NCBI RefSeq assembly: GCF_022344005.1
Contig: NZ_CP092190.1
Span: 2,185,001-2,249,000, forward strand
From: Deinococcus sp. KNUC1210
Lineage (GTDB): Bacteria > Deinococcota > Deinococci > Deinococcales > Deinococcaceae
Length of the DNA stretch: 64,000 bases
Direction: 5' to 3'
Of this stretch, positions 9,728 to 19,467 are shown piece after piece (position 1 is the first letter of the stretch; each line of letters begins with the position of its first letter). Both the position numbers and the translations under genes were made by a program. The notes beneath the pieces were generated by a model that saw nothing but the letters and a program-made list of their open reading frames with translations, was not told the origin of the DNA and searched no databases.

Positions 9728-11469
9728 CGGGTGGCCTCTTTTGGCTGGTCGGACTGCTCTGGATCAGAGGGATTCAGGCTGGGATCGGTCTCGATCATCT
9801 CGTACAGGGCCGCGCCCGCCGGAACCATCGGGAAGACGCCGTGTTCCTGTGGCACCACCACTTCCAGCAGCGCCGAGTACGGGTGGGCCAGCCACGCATC
9901 GATGGCCCCCGGCAGTTCGTCGGCATTGCTGGCGCGGAATCCGGCGATGTTGTAGGCGTCGGCCAGCTTCAGGAAGTCCGGGTTGCTGTCGCCCAGATAG
10001 ACCTCGCTGTAGCGGCGTCCGTGGAACAGCTCCTGCCACTGGCGCACCATGCCCAGATAGCTGTTGTTGATGATGCAGATTTTGACGTTGCGAATGTCGT
10101 ATTTGGTCAGGGTGGCGAATTCCTGCGCGGTCATCTGGAAGCCGCCGTCACCCGCGATCACCACGCTGGTGACACCCGGTTCGGCCAGCGCCGCACCGAT
10201 GGCTGCCGGAAAGCCGAAGCCCATGGTTCCCAGACCGCCCGAGGTCAGCCAGCGGCGGGGCTTCTCGAAGCGCACGAGCTGGGCGGCGAGCATCTGGTGC
10301 TGCCCCACGTCGGTGCTCAGGATATCGTCGGGCCGCAGACGGTCGACCACGGCCTTGACCGCGTAGCCCGCGCCCCAGTTCGAGGTCGCGGGTGCGCCCC
10401 GGCTCTTCCATTCCTGAATCTGCGCCGTCCATTCCGGGTGAACGAAGGGGGTCACGCCCTCGGTCATAGCGCGGGCAGCGCTGGCGGCATCGGCCCGCAC
10501 CGCGACCTGGGTATGCACGATCTTGCCGATCTCGGCGGCGTCCAGATCGACGTGAATGATGCGGGCATGGCGGGCGAAGTCCTTGACCCGTCCGGTCACG
10601 CGGTCGTCAAAGCGCAGGCCGAAGCCGATCAGCACGTCGGCTTCCGAAATCGCCTGATTCGCCGCCACGCTGCCGTGCATGCCGGGCATGCCCAGCCACA
10701 GCGGATCGCTGGAGGGAAACGCGCCCAGTCCCATCAGCGTGGTGATGGTCGGAATCTGCCACGCCCGCGCAAATGCCGTGATCTCGGCAGCGGCTCCCTG
10801 TGCGCCGCCGCCCACCATCAGCACCGGACGCTCGGCGCTTTTCAGCAGTTCCAGCGCGGTACGGATGTCTTCGGGGCTGGCCTGAAGCTGGGCGGGGTCG
10901 GCCTGTGGCGCGACCAGCGTGCCCGAAAAGGCGGCAAGCTGCACGTCTTTGGGAATATCGACCAGCACCGGGCCGGGTCTGCCGCTGCGGGCGATCCGGA
11001 TCGCTTCGGCCACGATGCGCGGCAGGTCGTTGGGGTCGTGCACCACATAGTTGTGCTTGGTCACGGGCAGCGTAATGCCGGTGATGTCGGCTTCCTGAAA
11101 CGCGTCGGTGCCGATCAGGTGGCGGGCGACGTTTCCGGTGATCGCCAGCAGTGGCACGCTGTCCATCATGGCGTCGGCCAGCCCCGTGACCAGGTTGGTC
11201 GCGCCGGGGCCGCTGGTCGCCATGCACACGCCCAGCCGTCCGGTGGCCTTGGCGTAGCCTTCGGCGGCGTGGGCCGCGCCCTGCTCGTGCCGCGTCAGGA
11301 TGTGGTGCACTTCCGGGTAGTACGTCAGGGCGTCGTACACCGGCATGATCGCGCCGCCGGGATAGCCGAAGACCGTGTCGATGCCGTGCGCGGCGAGGGT
11401 CGCCCAGAGGGCTTTGGCTCCGGTCATGTCCTGCATCTGTGGTTGTTGCTCGGGCTTGCTGTCGCTCAT
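9724..11469 (-). CDS. ilvB: Acetolactate synthase large (catalytic) subunit
   Basis: A 581-residue ThDP-dependent enzyme condensing pyruvate with pyruvate or 2-ketobutyrate. It has the catalytic glutamate in RHEQGAAHAAEGYAKATG, the FAD-domain segment GLRFDDRVTGR, and the ThDP/Mg motif GDGGFQMTAQEFATL to NNSYLGMVRQWQ. The first 15 residues are Gln/Met-rich and not conserved, so the start could be a little further in. A leader peptide with Ile-Val-Val-Val-Val-Leu-Leu and an intrinsic terminator lie immediately upstream, indicating attenuation by all three branched-chain amino acids. Confidence 0.94.
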   Translation of the reverse strand: MSDSKPEQQPQMQDMTGAKALWATLAAHGIDTVFGYPGGAIMPVYDALTYYPEVHHILTRHEQGAAHAAEGYAKATGRLGVCMATSGPGATNLVTGLADAMMDSVPLLAITGNVARHLIGTDAFQEADITGITLPVTKHNYVVHDPNDLPRIVAEAIRIARSGRPGPVLVDIPKDVQLAAFSGTLVAPQADPAQLQASPEDIRTALELLKSAERPVLMVGGGAQGAAAEITAFARAWQIPTITTLMGLGAFPSSDPLWLGMPGMHGSVAANQAISEADVLIGFGLRFDDRVTGRVKDFARHARIIHVDLDAAEIGKIVHTQVAVRADAASAARAMTEGVTPFVHPEWTAQIQEWKSRGAPATSNWGAGYAVKAVVDRLRPDDILSTDVGQHQMLAAQLVRFEKPRRWLTSGGLGTMGFGFPAAIGAALAEPGVTSVVIAGDGGFQMTAQEFATLTKYDIRNVKICIINNSYLGMVRQWQELFHGRRYSEVYLGDSNPDFLKLADAYNIAGFRASNADELPGAIDAWLAHPYSALLEVVVPQEHGVFPMVPAGAALYEMIETDPSLNPSDPEQSDQPKEATR

Positions 11470-11498
11470 GGCCTGCCTTCTGCTGCTGTCCCCTGAAG

Positions 11499-11528
11499 AA
11501 AACCCCCGCCCTGGGTATGGGGCGGGGG
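11499..11528 (-). terminator. Attenuator terminator of ilvB
   Basis: On the minus strand an exact GGCGGGGG / CCCCCGCC hairpin with a 10-base loop is followed by TTTTCTT. It lies between the ilvB leader ORF and ilvB. CGGGGG inside the leader codons for Ser-Gly-Gly is complementary to CCCCCG of the 5' arm and can act as the antiterminator. Confidence 0.82.
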
Positions 11529-11547
11529 CTTGAACGTCACGCGTTAC

Positions 11548-11613
11548 TCAGCGTCCAGAACCCCCGGAGCCAAGAAGTACTACCACGACGATGGCAGCGT
11601 GAAACGCGTACAT
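11548..11613 (-). CDS. ilvB leader peptide (Ile-Val4-Leu2)
   Basis: A 21-residue ORF: MYAFHAA, then IVVVVLL, then GSGGSGR, ending in TGA 20 bases before the terminator hairpin. The run ATC GTC GTG GTA GTA CTT CTT codes for all three branched-chain amino acids. It closely parallels the valine/leucine-rich leader (ivbL) ahead of ilvB in enteric bacteria, although the sequence is otherwise unrelated. The glycine codons right after the run hold the G tract that can pair with the terminator. Confidence 0.85.
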   Translation of the reverse strand: MYAFHAAIVVVVLLGSGGSGR

Positions 11614-11733
11614 GGCTACAGGGTACGCGCCGAAGCGAGGAGAGGTCAAGCCGCAGACGGCAGGCGTCTAGATGTACCGCCGAAGCGATCATCGGGACAG
11701 TTGCCGGGACAGGGGGGCGCTACGCTGGAGGAT

Positions 11734-11955
11734 ATGTCGCCTCAACTGCTGCTGCTCCTGATCGGCGGGCTGGTCATCCTGCTGATCTTCGCGGGCCTGA
11801 CCTGGCTGTTCGTCTGGATTTCCAGAAACAACCCCAACACGCCGCTAGATGCTGCCCAGGTGCAGAACCTCAAAGGGCCGCGAGACAGTATGCCCCCGCC
11901 CACCTCCGCTTCTCAGCCGGGGCCAAACCGGGCCGCGAGGCGACGCCGAGACTGA
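11734..11955 (+). CDS. Small single-pass membrane protein
   Basis: A 73-residue protein: MSPQLLLLLIGGLVILL and a hydrophobic helix to about residue 28, then a polar, proline-rich tail ending in RAARRRRD. The start ATG 11734 has a GGAGG sequence before it and a TACGCT box 7 bases upstream. No family is recognised. It is divergent from the ilvB leader and converges on leuB. Confidence 0.5.
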   Translation: MSPQLLLLLIGGLVILLIFAGLTWLFVWISRNNPNTPLDAAQVQNLKGPRDSMPPPTSASQPGPNRAARRRRD

Positions 11956-12019
11956 AGGTCGGTGGCGTGCAGCAACGGCCAGAGGCAACCCCGAGAGCAG
12001 CAGGTTGCCTCCGCTGTCT

Positions 12020-13084
12020 TCAGCCCACCGCTGCTCTGTCGAGCGATCTCAGGACCGCGTCGGTGAATTCCTGCGTGCTGGCGCTGCCGCCCAGGTCGCG
12101 GGTCGGCTTCTCGCGCAGGGCCTGAGAGACCGCTCCGTCGATCTTGGCGGCGGCGTGCGGCATTTCCAGCCCGTGCCGCAGCAGCATGGCCGCGCTCATG
12201 ATGGCGGCGGCGGGATTCGCCATGCCCTGCCCGGCGATATCGGGCGCAGAACCGTGAATCGGCTCGAACAGGCCCGCGCCGTCGCCCAGCGAAGCGCTCG
12301 GCATCAGGCCCAGACTGCCGGGAATCACGGCGGCGAGGTCGCTCAGGATGTCACCGAACAGATTCTCGGTCACGATCACGTCGTAGCGGCTCGGATTGCT
12401 CACGATCAGCATCGCCACACTGTCCACATATTCGTGGTTCAGGTGAATGCTGCGGTACTCGCGGTCACGCAGAGCGGTCACGTCGCGCCGCCACAGCTCC
12501 GAGACTTCCAGGACGTTGGCCTTGTCCACGCTGGTCACGCGGCCTTTTCGCTGCTCGGCGGCCCAGAAGGCCACTTTGGCGATGCGCTCGACTTCGGGAG
12601 TGGTGTAGCGCATGGTGTTGTAGGCGGTGTCGCCGTCGATCTTGCGGTCAGCATCGAAGTAGATGCCGCCCAGCAGTTCGCGCACGATCAGGATATCGAC
12701 GCCGCGCGCCAGTTCGGGGCGCAGCGGCGACAGGTGCTCCAGCCCCGGCTGCACGCGCACCGGGCGCAGATTGGCATACACGCCCAGGGCCTTTCGCAGC
12801 TTCAGCAGGCCCGACTCGGGGCGCAGGTGGCGCGGCAGGCTGTTCCAGGGCGAGTTCTGAGCACCGCCCACCGTGCCGAGCAGCACCGCGTCGGCGCTCT
12901 TCAGGGCGTCCTGCGTCTGCTGCGGGAAGGGGTCGCCCGTGCGGTCGATGGCGATTCCGCCCAGCAGATGTTCCTCGAAGCTCAGCTCCGGTGCGACCTC
13001 GCGCAGCACCGCCACCGCCGCCGCCGTGACTTCGGGGCCGATGCCGTCGCCGGGCAGCGTGACGATCCGCTTCTTAGCGGGCAT
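12020..13084 (-). CDS. leuB: 3-isopropylmalate dehydrogenase
   Basis: A 354-residue NAD-dependent enzyme, the third step of leucine synthesis. It has [14 protein letters not shown] at the N-terminus, [17 protein letters not shown] (the substrate-discriminating loop), [23 protein letters not shown] and the cofactor loop [19 protein letters not shown] start at ATG 13082-13084 (MPAKKRIV), which overlaps the leuD stop by 11 bases, and not at the longer frame (13123), whose extra residues lie inside leuD. It is the last gene of the leuC-lysE-hypothetical-leuD-leuB unit. Confidence 0.94.
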   Translation of the reverse strand: MPAKKRIVTLPGDGIGPEVTAAAVAVLREVAPELSFEEHLLGGIAIDRTGDPFPQQTQDALKSADAVLLGTVGGAQNSPWNSLPRHLRPESGLLKLRKALGVYANLRPVRVQPGLEHLSPLRPELARGVDILIVRELLGGIYFDADRKIDGDTAYNTMRYTTPEVERIAKVAFWAAEQRKGRVTSVDKANVLEVSELWRRDVTALRDREYRSIHLNHEYVDSVAMLIVSNPSRYDVIVTENLFGDILSDLAAVIPGSLGLMPSASLGDGAGLFEPIHGSAPDIAGQGMANPAAAIMSAAMLLRHGLEMPHAAAKIDGAVSQALREKPTRDLGGSASTQEFTDAVLRSLDRAAVG

Positions 13085-13646
13085 TCTGGTGCGCTCCGTG
13101 TCCGGGGTGGTCGTGGCCCGCATCGGTGCTCACGGCGTCGAGGGTTTCGGCTTCCAGGGCGGCCTGATCGTGGTCGCGCATGTATTCCAGCCAGCCGCCC
13201 GCCTTCTGCACGTCGAGCGCGAACTGCGGCACCGGTACGAAGGTCAGGCTCTGTCCGGTGCGCTCATTGGTCAGGGTTCCGGCGATCAGGTCGAGGGTGG
13301 CCTCGTCGCCGTCTTCAAAGGCTTCGACCACGCCCGCACATTCCAGCGCCAGAAAGCCGTTGTTGATGCTGTTGCGGTAATAGATACGGGCAAAGTTGGG
13401 GGCGATCACGGCAGCGATGCCCGCGCCGCGAATGGCCCAGACCGCGTGTTCACGGCTGCTGCCACAGCCGAAGTCGGCCCCGGCCACGATCAGGTCTCCG
13501 GGTTGCACGCGCTTCACGAAGTCCTTGTCGTAATCTTCCATGGCAAATTTCGCCAGTTCGCTTTCCACGTCGCTCGTCAGGTGGCGAGCGGGAATAATCT
13601 CGTCGGTGTTGATATGGTCACGGGCAAAAACATGCACTCTGGGCAT
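13074..13646 (-). CDS. leuD: 3-isopropylmalate dehydratase small subunit
   Basis: A 190-residue swivel-domain subunit that pairs with LeuC. It has [24 protein letters not shown], the [42 protein letters not shown] region (given here as landmarks GCGSSREHA and NFARIYYRN) and the later GLIAGTL-like turn. The C-terminal 25 residues are His-rich ([14 protein letters not shown]), an unusual tail that could bind metal or be unimportant. It lies 78 bases after the hypothetical gene and overlaps leuB. Confidence 0.92.
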   Translation of the reverse strand: MPRVHVFARDHINTDEIIPARHLTSDVESELAKFAMEDYDKDFVKRVQPGDLIVAGADFGCGSSREHAVWAIRGAGIAAVIAPNFARIYYRNSINNGFLALECAGVVEAFEDGDEATLDLIAGTLTNERTGQSLTFVPVPQFALDVQKAGGWLEYMRDHDQAALEAETLDAVSTDAGHDHPGHGAHQNAR

Positions 13647-13724
13647 CGGAAGGCTCCTTGTGGGTGGAAAGTGGCTCTCGGGGGCTGTGTGAACAGGGTC
13701 CGGGCGTGTTCTGAAGCTCGACGC

Positions 13725-14960
13725 CTAAAAATCATCCGGCAGATCTTCGTACAGATCAAACCAGGTTTCGCCGTCGAAGGTGATCTCGTCTTCCAGGATC
13801 AGTGCGTCCAGAATGAGGGTTTCGTCTTCCAGATAGTCGAAGGGCACGCTCAGACGGATGGCTGTCGGTAGCGGCAGCACTTTATCTGGCTCGTCTTCCA
13901 GGTCGTAAAACGAACGCAGCGTGCGGTCGGCGTACAGCGCCCACGCGCCCTCGTTGCCCGCCCCGGTGTAGGCCAGCAGATCGGCGCGAAGTTTCTCGGC
14001 CCTGTCGTCGGGAACGGTGTCGTCAGGCCACTCGGTGCGGCCATCTGCCCAGACGGTCACGCCGAACATCTCCAGATCGTCGAAGTCGATGCCGCTCAGC
14101 TCGTCGTTTTCGTCTTCCAGGTTCGGGTATGGCTGCCAGGTCTGCCCGTCGAGCGAGTAGGAGCGCTCGTCGCTGACCGGAAACACGTCCAGCTCATTCA
14201 TGATGCTCAGTGGCGTGTTGGTCAGCGACCGCAGCGGGGCGGGGTCACGCAGCTCGAAGGTGGTTTTCATGGCGACCGGAACAGCGTCGGGGTCGGCGGT
14301 TTCGTCGTAGGCCACCATCTCGGCGTGAATTTCGGCCCAGGCTTCCGGCGTGTCACCGTGCCACTCGCGGGCCAGCTCTTCAAAGGCTGCTCGCAGGTCT
14401 TCGGGCAGTTCCGGCGTCCAGGTCAGCGCTCCGTCCTGGGTCTGCTCGGCGGTATAGCGGCCTCTTGACTCGCCCTGTAGCTCGCTGGCAGGGTGCTGCA
14501 ACAGGTACTGCATCATCTCCTGCACGCTTTCCGGCTCGGGGAACTCCAGCCAGGTATTGGCCTCGAAAGCGTGGTGACGATGCCGCAGATGCAGCCAGGT
14601 CTGCTCGCTCCCCTCGACCGGAACATTCTGGGAGGTCGGTGGGGGCTGCGTGCCGGCGGGCCACGTCACCAGTTCGCCCACGAAGCGGCGGTACGGCGGC
14701 ACCGGAATCTTCTCGACATCCTCGCGGGTGTGGAGGCGTTCTTCGGGCAGCCCGGCCTGGACATAGTGGGTGCGGTAGAGCTGATCCCAGCCAGCCTCGC
14801 CGGGCGTCAGCATCCGCAGCGTCTCGGTGATCTGGCGGCGCTGCGTTTCGTCGGTGGGCAGCCGCACCGGGGTCAGGGTGCCTGCGCGGTCGGCCAGGAC
14901 CTCGAACGGCACAGAGGTCGGCATCAGGCCCAGCTGTTTGCGGCGTTTGGCGTCTCCCAT
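13725..14960 (-). CDS. Acidic protein of unknown function in the leu operon
   Basis: A 411-residue protein starting MGDAKRRKQLGLMP. Short basic openings of this MGxAKRRK kind begin several otherwise unrelated bacterial proteins. The remainder is strongly acidic, with repeated short units of the form D/E-x-W/F-hydrophobic (for example DGQTWQPYP, ITFDGETWFDLYEDLPDDF). No domain is recognised. The start is ATG 14960, two bases after the LysE stop; a frame extending to 15317 is only an overlap with lysE. The tight packing between lysE and leuD means it is co-transcribed with leucine genes, but I cannot say why. Confidence 0.65.
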   Translation of the reverse strand: MGDAKRRKQLGLMPTSVPFEVLADRAGTLTPVRLPTDETQRRQITETLRMLTPGEAGWDQLYRTHYVQAGLPEERLHTREDVEKIPVPPYRRFVGELVTWPAGTQPPPTSQNVPVEGSEQTWLHLRHRHHAFEANTWLEFPEPESVQEMMQYLLQHPASELQGESRGRYTAEQTQDGALTWTPELPEDLRAAFEELAREWHGDTPEAWAEIHAEMVAYDETADPDAVPVAMKTTFELRDPAPLRSLTNTPLSIMNELDVFPVSDERSYSLDGQTWQPYPNLEDENDELSGIDFDDLEMFGVTVWADGRTEWPDDTVPDDRAEKLRADLLAYTGAGNEGAWALYADRTLRSFYDLEDEPDKVLPLPTAIRLSVPFDYLEDETLILDALILEDEITFDGETWFDLYEDLPDDF

Positions 14961-14962
14961 CC

Positions 14963-15579
14963 CTACTCCCTCGACGCCAGCAGCAGCGTTCCGAAGCCCG
15001 CCATCAGGGTGCCCGCGATTCGGTCGATGGTGCGTTTGGCCCGGATGTAGCTGGCCTGGAGGGGCGCAGTCGACATACCAAACGACACCAGCGCGAACCA
15101 CAGCAGACTCAGGCCCAGGATGACCGCGAACACGCCCACCCGCAGGCCGGTGCTGCTGTGTGCGGGCATCAGGCTGGAAAAGACGCTGCCGAAGAACACG
15201 GCGGCCTTGGGATTGGCGAGGTTGGTCAGCAGGCCGCTGCGATAGGCCTTCCAGTCGCCCAGCGGCGTGGGGGCCGCCACGTGAGAGCCGCCCTGTCCTC
15301 CCATGCTGGAGCGCCACAGGTTAAAGGCCATGTACAGCAGGTAAAGGCCGCCTGCTACCTTGATGACGCCGTGCAGCAGGGCGAAATGCGCGAACAGCAC
15401 GCCGATGCCCAGCAGTGCCAGCACCGCCCAGATGCCGATGCCCGTGACCACGCCTGCGCCCGCGAACAGCGCCGAGCGCCTTGAACGTGCAATGGCGGTC
15501 TGGCTCACCAGCAGCACGTCGGGGCCGGGAACGATGAGAATGACGATCTGCAACAGCCCGATGGTCAGCAGGGTATGCA

Positions 15580-15580
<1 letters not shown>
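14963..15580 (-). CDS. LysE/RhtB-family amino-acid exporter
   Basis: A 205-residue membrane protein with about six hydrophobic helices and the family signatures VPGPDVLLVSQTAIARSRRSALFAGAGVV (landmark PGPDVLLV) near residue 18 and LTNLANPKAAVFFGS near residue 120. Members export amino acids such as lysine, threonine, homoserine or leucine. Its ATG overlaps the leuC stop as TGATG, so it is translated with the leucine genes under the Leu attenuator. Export of leucine or another branched-chain amino acid is a reasonable inference, not shown by sequence. Confidence 0.82.
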
Positions 15581-16882
<1,302 letters not shown>

Positions 16883-16912
16883 CGTTCCTCCTGGCAGCCC
16901 GCGCCGCATCGA

Positions 16913-16943
16913 AAAACCCCCGAAACCGCTTGGGTGTCGGGGG
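16913..16943 (-). terminator. Attenuator terminator of leuC operon
   Basis: On the minus strand CCCCCGACACC pairs with GGTTTCGGGGG (one mismatch), followed by five T and C. It stands between a Leu-ending leader ORF and leuC. CGGGG just after the leader stop codon can pair with CCCCG in the 5' arm. Confidence 0.78.
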
Positions 16944-16979
16944 CAACAGAAAGCGCGGAAGCTGCGCTCGCCGCCCCGG

Positions 16980-17051
16980 TCAGAGAAGAAGGATGCCGCG
17001 TCCTGAGTCTTCAGGAACGGCGCTCTTCGGCTCGGTGGGGGCAGCGAACAT
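16980..17051 (-). CDS. leuC leader peptide (ends Ile-Leu-Leu-Leu)
   Basis: A 23-residue [19 protein letters not shown], then GRGILLL and TGA. The Leu codons CTT CTT CTC are the last three before the stop, a different placement from the leuA leader, where the Leu run is central. The stop lies 37 bases before the terminator. The start ATG is the only one in frame, but no clear ribosome site is seen. The Leu run, its position and the downstream hairpin make this a second leucine attenuator in the window. Confidence 0.7.
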   Translation of the reverse strand: MFAAPTEPKSAVPEDSGRGILLL

Positions 17052-17171
17052 CGTTTGTCAGTCTACGCGCAGGCTGCGGGCAGGGCAAGCACTTGGATAG
17101 GGGAGTGCTGGCGAAACAGGGACAGGGTGTGAAGTTTGTGTTTCACGGGAACCAACCAGCTGCTACCTTGC

Positions 17172-19400
17172 ATGAGTATTATGAAAAAACTTTCAGCTTT
17201 TCTTTCTCTGTCACTTGCCGCCGCGCTGGTGGCCTGTGGAGGCGGGTCATCCGGCCCTGATCCTCTCGGTGCGCCTCTCGTTCTCGATCATATTCAGGGC
17301 ACCATCAGTGACACGCTGGCAGCAGGCCTGAAGATGGGCGTGTTCCTTCAGAACAGCGTGCTGACCTCGGCCACCATCGGCGGCAGCGGCGCCGTCGATC
17401 TGCCGCTGACTGTGCCCCCAGCCAGCGAACAGTTCTCTTTCCTGCCCGCATCGGGGTCGAACTGTACCTATAACGGTCTGGGCGCGGCGACAGGCACCGT
17501 CTTTGGCACTTCAGATGTGGTCGTCTATACCTCGAAGGCAGATGTGCTGGGTACCGTGATCGAGCAGCCAGTAGGTCAGCCAGCCACGGCTGAGCTGCTG
17601 CATATATACGCCAACACGCCGCAGAGTTACCAGGGCACCGTAACCTGCAATGGTTCCAGTACCGCGACCAAGGTCAATGTGCAGTTTGCTGCTGGCTGGA
17701 ATGCCATCATCTTCGATCATGATGCGAACGGTAACGTTACGATCATCAGTGCGCCTACCGATACCCGCGTTCAGCTTTCCCTCAAGCGGCTGACGTCATC
17801 AGTGGCAATCTCGCTCGATACCTCTTCGCTCAGCCTTCAGGCAGGACAAAGCACGACTGCCAACGCGGTGATCCTTCAGGGCGGGGGCATCTCTGGTACG
17901 CTCGACCTGTCAACCGACGTGCCCGGCCTGACGGTGACGCCTGCCAGCGTCAGTCTGCCTGCGCTGAACGCACAGAGCGTGCGGTCTCAGCCGCTCCTGG
18001 AGGCTCTGGGTAATGGCGCCCGCGGAGTGGGGCCGCTGGATGTCGCGGCGCAGCGGCTGAGTACGCAGCTCACTTTCACGGCGTCTGCCGACGCGGTCGG
18101 CTACAACGGCACCATGAACCTGATCGCCAAGCAAGGTGGCGTGGAAGTCGGGCGGCAGGCGCTGAACCTGTCGTTGGTCGCTCCAGGTGTGTCTGCTTCA
18201 TTCGCGAACGGCTCTTACTACGGCGTCAGTATCGGCCAGGGCGAGAGCATTGCAATTCCGGTTGCTGTCACGAGCATGAATAACTACAGCGGCGCAGTCA
18301 CTGTTACCCTGTCTGGCCTGCCCACAGGTGTAAGTGCCGCTACTCAGGTCATTCAGATCATGCCCAACACCACCATCACCGTCAAGATTGCGCTCTCGGC
18401 AAGTTCGTCTGCACAGGTAGGCACTTCTCAGATCAATATCTTGACCACGCCTTCAAATCTGGCGACGTATGTCTCTCCACTTCCCCTGAATATCCTGCCC
18501 GCTCGTACCAATGTCGGCACTTCAAGCGGTACCTTGTTCGCCGCCAAGCAGGGAGTATGGTTAACAGGAGAGAGCAACTACAATGCGCAACTTGGTATGA
18601 CGGTTCAGACGCTTTCCCGCTATGACGGTGGCGTTTTGAAGGCAACCCATCTGTTGCCGTCTTCTTCCAATCTGGTAATCGGGCGTACAGGTGTCCTAAT
18701 GGCGCTTTCTACGAGCTACGCGGGTAATAGCCTTTATACCAACACTGTGAGAAGCATTCAGGACGATGGAAGCTATCAGGACGTCTCGTTCGTCTCTTCT
18801 ATCCCCTTTCCTCAGTATTACTATAGCTCTCGTCCACTTGCTGATCTGAATGGCGATATCTGGTACCTCGACAGTGGAAGTCTGAAGAAGTTCACGGCTT
18901 CTAGTCGCGAAATCACCACGATCAATGGCATAACGAATCTTTCATTTTACAGTAATTTGCAGCTGAGTCAGGACGGCAGTACCATCTATCTGTATTCGGG
19001 TGGGCCAAGCACTCCGGCGGCTTTTAAAGTCGATGTGGCGACGGGAGCAGTGAGCAGTGCCACGTACCTGAGCTATGGACAGCTGGATAGTAAGGGAGTG
19101 GTATGGGGGATCAGCAACGGTAAGCTCGCCAAGATGAGCACAGACGGCACGCTTGTTGCCTACAATACTATTGATGTCAGTGCACTGATCGGATTTGACT
19201 TCAAGAATCCGTCTGTGCTGTGGGCAAGAAGTAGCAACGGCATTGTGAAAATTGATGTTTCGGCTTCTCCCATCCCCACCTTTGTTCTGGCGTCTCCGTC
19301 TTCCTTCCAAGATGCAACCCTTTCTATCATGGGCGGCCTGGATTATATTTACTCAGACTATTCTAATGGGTATACATATTATCTCAGCCACGTCAACTGA
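17172..19400 (+). CDS. Large surface lipoprotein, unknown function
   Basis: About 740 residues. A lipoprotein signal (MKKLSAFLSLSLAAAL, then LVAC with Cys followed by GGGSSG) indicates lipidation. The start could be ATG 17172 or 17181. The middle region, about residues 190-430, is rich in Ser, Thr, Val and Gly and looks like Ig-like/bacterial beta-sandwich repeats (SLSLQAGQST; GESIAIPVAVTSMNNYSGAVTVTLSGLPTG as a landmark near residue 355). The last 270 residues, in a visibly less GC-rich DNA segment, look like a beta-propeller (repeats around DLNGDIWYLDSG, LSQDGSTIYLYSGG and LDSKGVVWGISNGKLAKM). Probably a cell-surface binding protein. The gene stands alone and ends at a bidirectional terminator. 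Confidence 0.65.
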   Translation: MSIMKKLSAFLSLSLAAALVACGGGSSGPDPLGAPLVLDHIQGTISDTLAAGLKMGVFLQNSVLTSATIGGSGAVDLPLTVPPASEQFSFLPASGSNCTYNGLGAATGTVFGTSDVVVYTSKADVLGTVIEQPVGQPATAELLHIYANTPQSYQGTVTCNGSSTATKVNVQFAAGWNAIIFDHDANGNVTIISAPTDTRVQLSLKRLTSSVAISLDTSSLSLQAGQSTTANAVILQGGGISGTLDLSTDVPGLTVTPASVSLPALNAQSVRSQPLLEALGNGARGVGPLDVAAQRLSTQLTFTASADAVGYNGTMNLIAKQGGVEVGRQALNLSLVAPGVSASFANGSYYGVSIGQGESIAIPVAVTSMNNYSGAVTVTLSGLPTGVSAATQVIQIMPNTTITVKIALSASSSAQVGTSQINILTTPSNLATYVSPLPLNILPARTNVGTSSGTLFAAKQGVWLTGESNYNAQLGMTVQTLSRYDGGVLKATHLLPSSSNLVIGRTGVLMALSTSYAGNSLYTNTVRSIQDDGSYQDVSFVSSIPFPQYYYSSRPLADLNGDIWYLDSGSLKKFTASSREITTINGITNLSFYSNLQLSQDGSTIYLYSGGPSTPAAFKVDVATGAVSSATYLSYGQLDSKGVVWGISNGKLAKMSTDGTLVAYNTIDVSALIGFDFKNPSVLWARSSNGIVKIDVSASPIPTFVLASPSSFQDATLSIMGGLDYIYSDYSNGYTYYLSHVN

Positions 19401-19411
19401 TCTCTAGCTGT

Positions 19412-19457
19412 AAAAACAAAGCTGCCCACATTTGATTATGTGGGCAGCTTTGTTTTT
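19412..19457. terminator. Bidirectional terminator between lipoprotein gene and pepF
   Basis: An exact 20-bp inverted repeat (arms 19412-19431 and 19438-19457) around a six-base loop, with an A run at the left end and a T run at the right end. It therefore works as an intrinsic terminator for both converging genes. Confidence 0.92.
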
Positions 19458-19467
19458 GTTGTTGATT

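Noticed and set aside
13725..15317. Extension of the acidic protein to an upstream start
   Set aside because: The added 119 residues lie inside lysE in another frame; ATG 14960 two bases after the lysE stop is far more likely.
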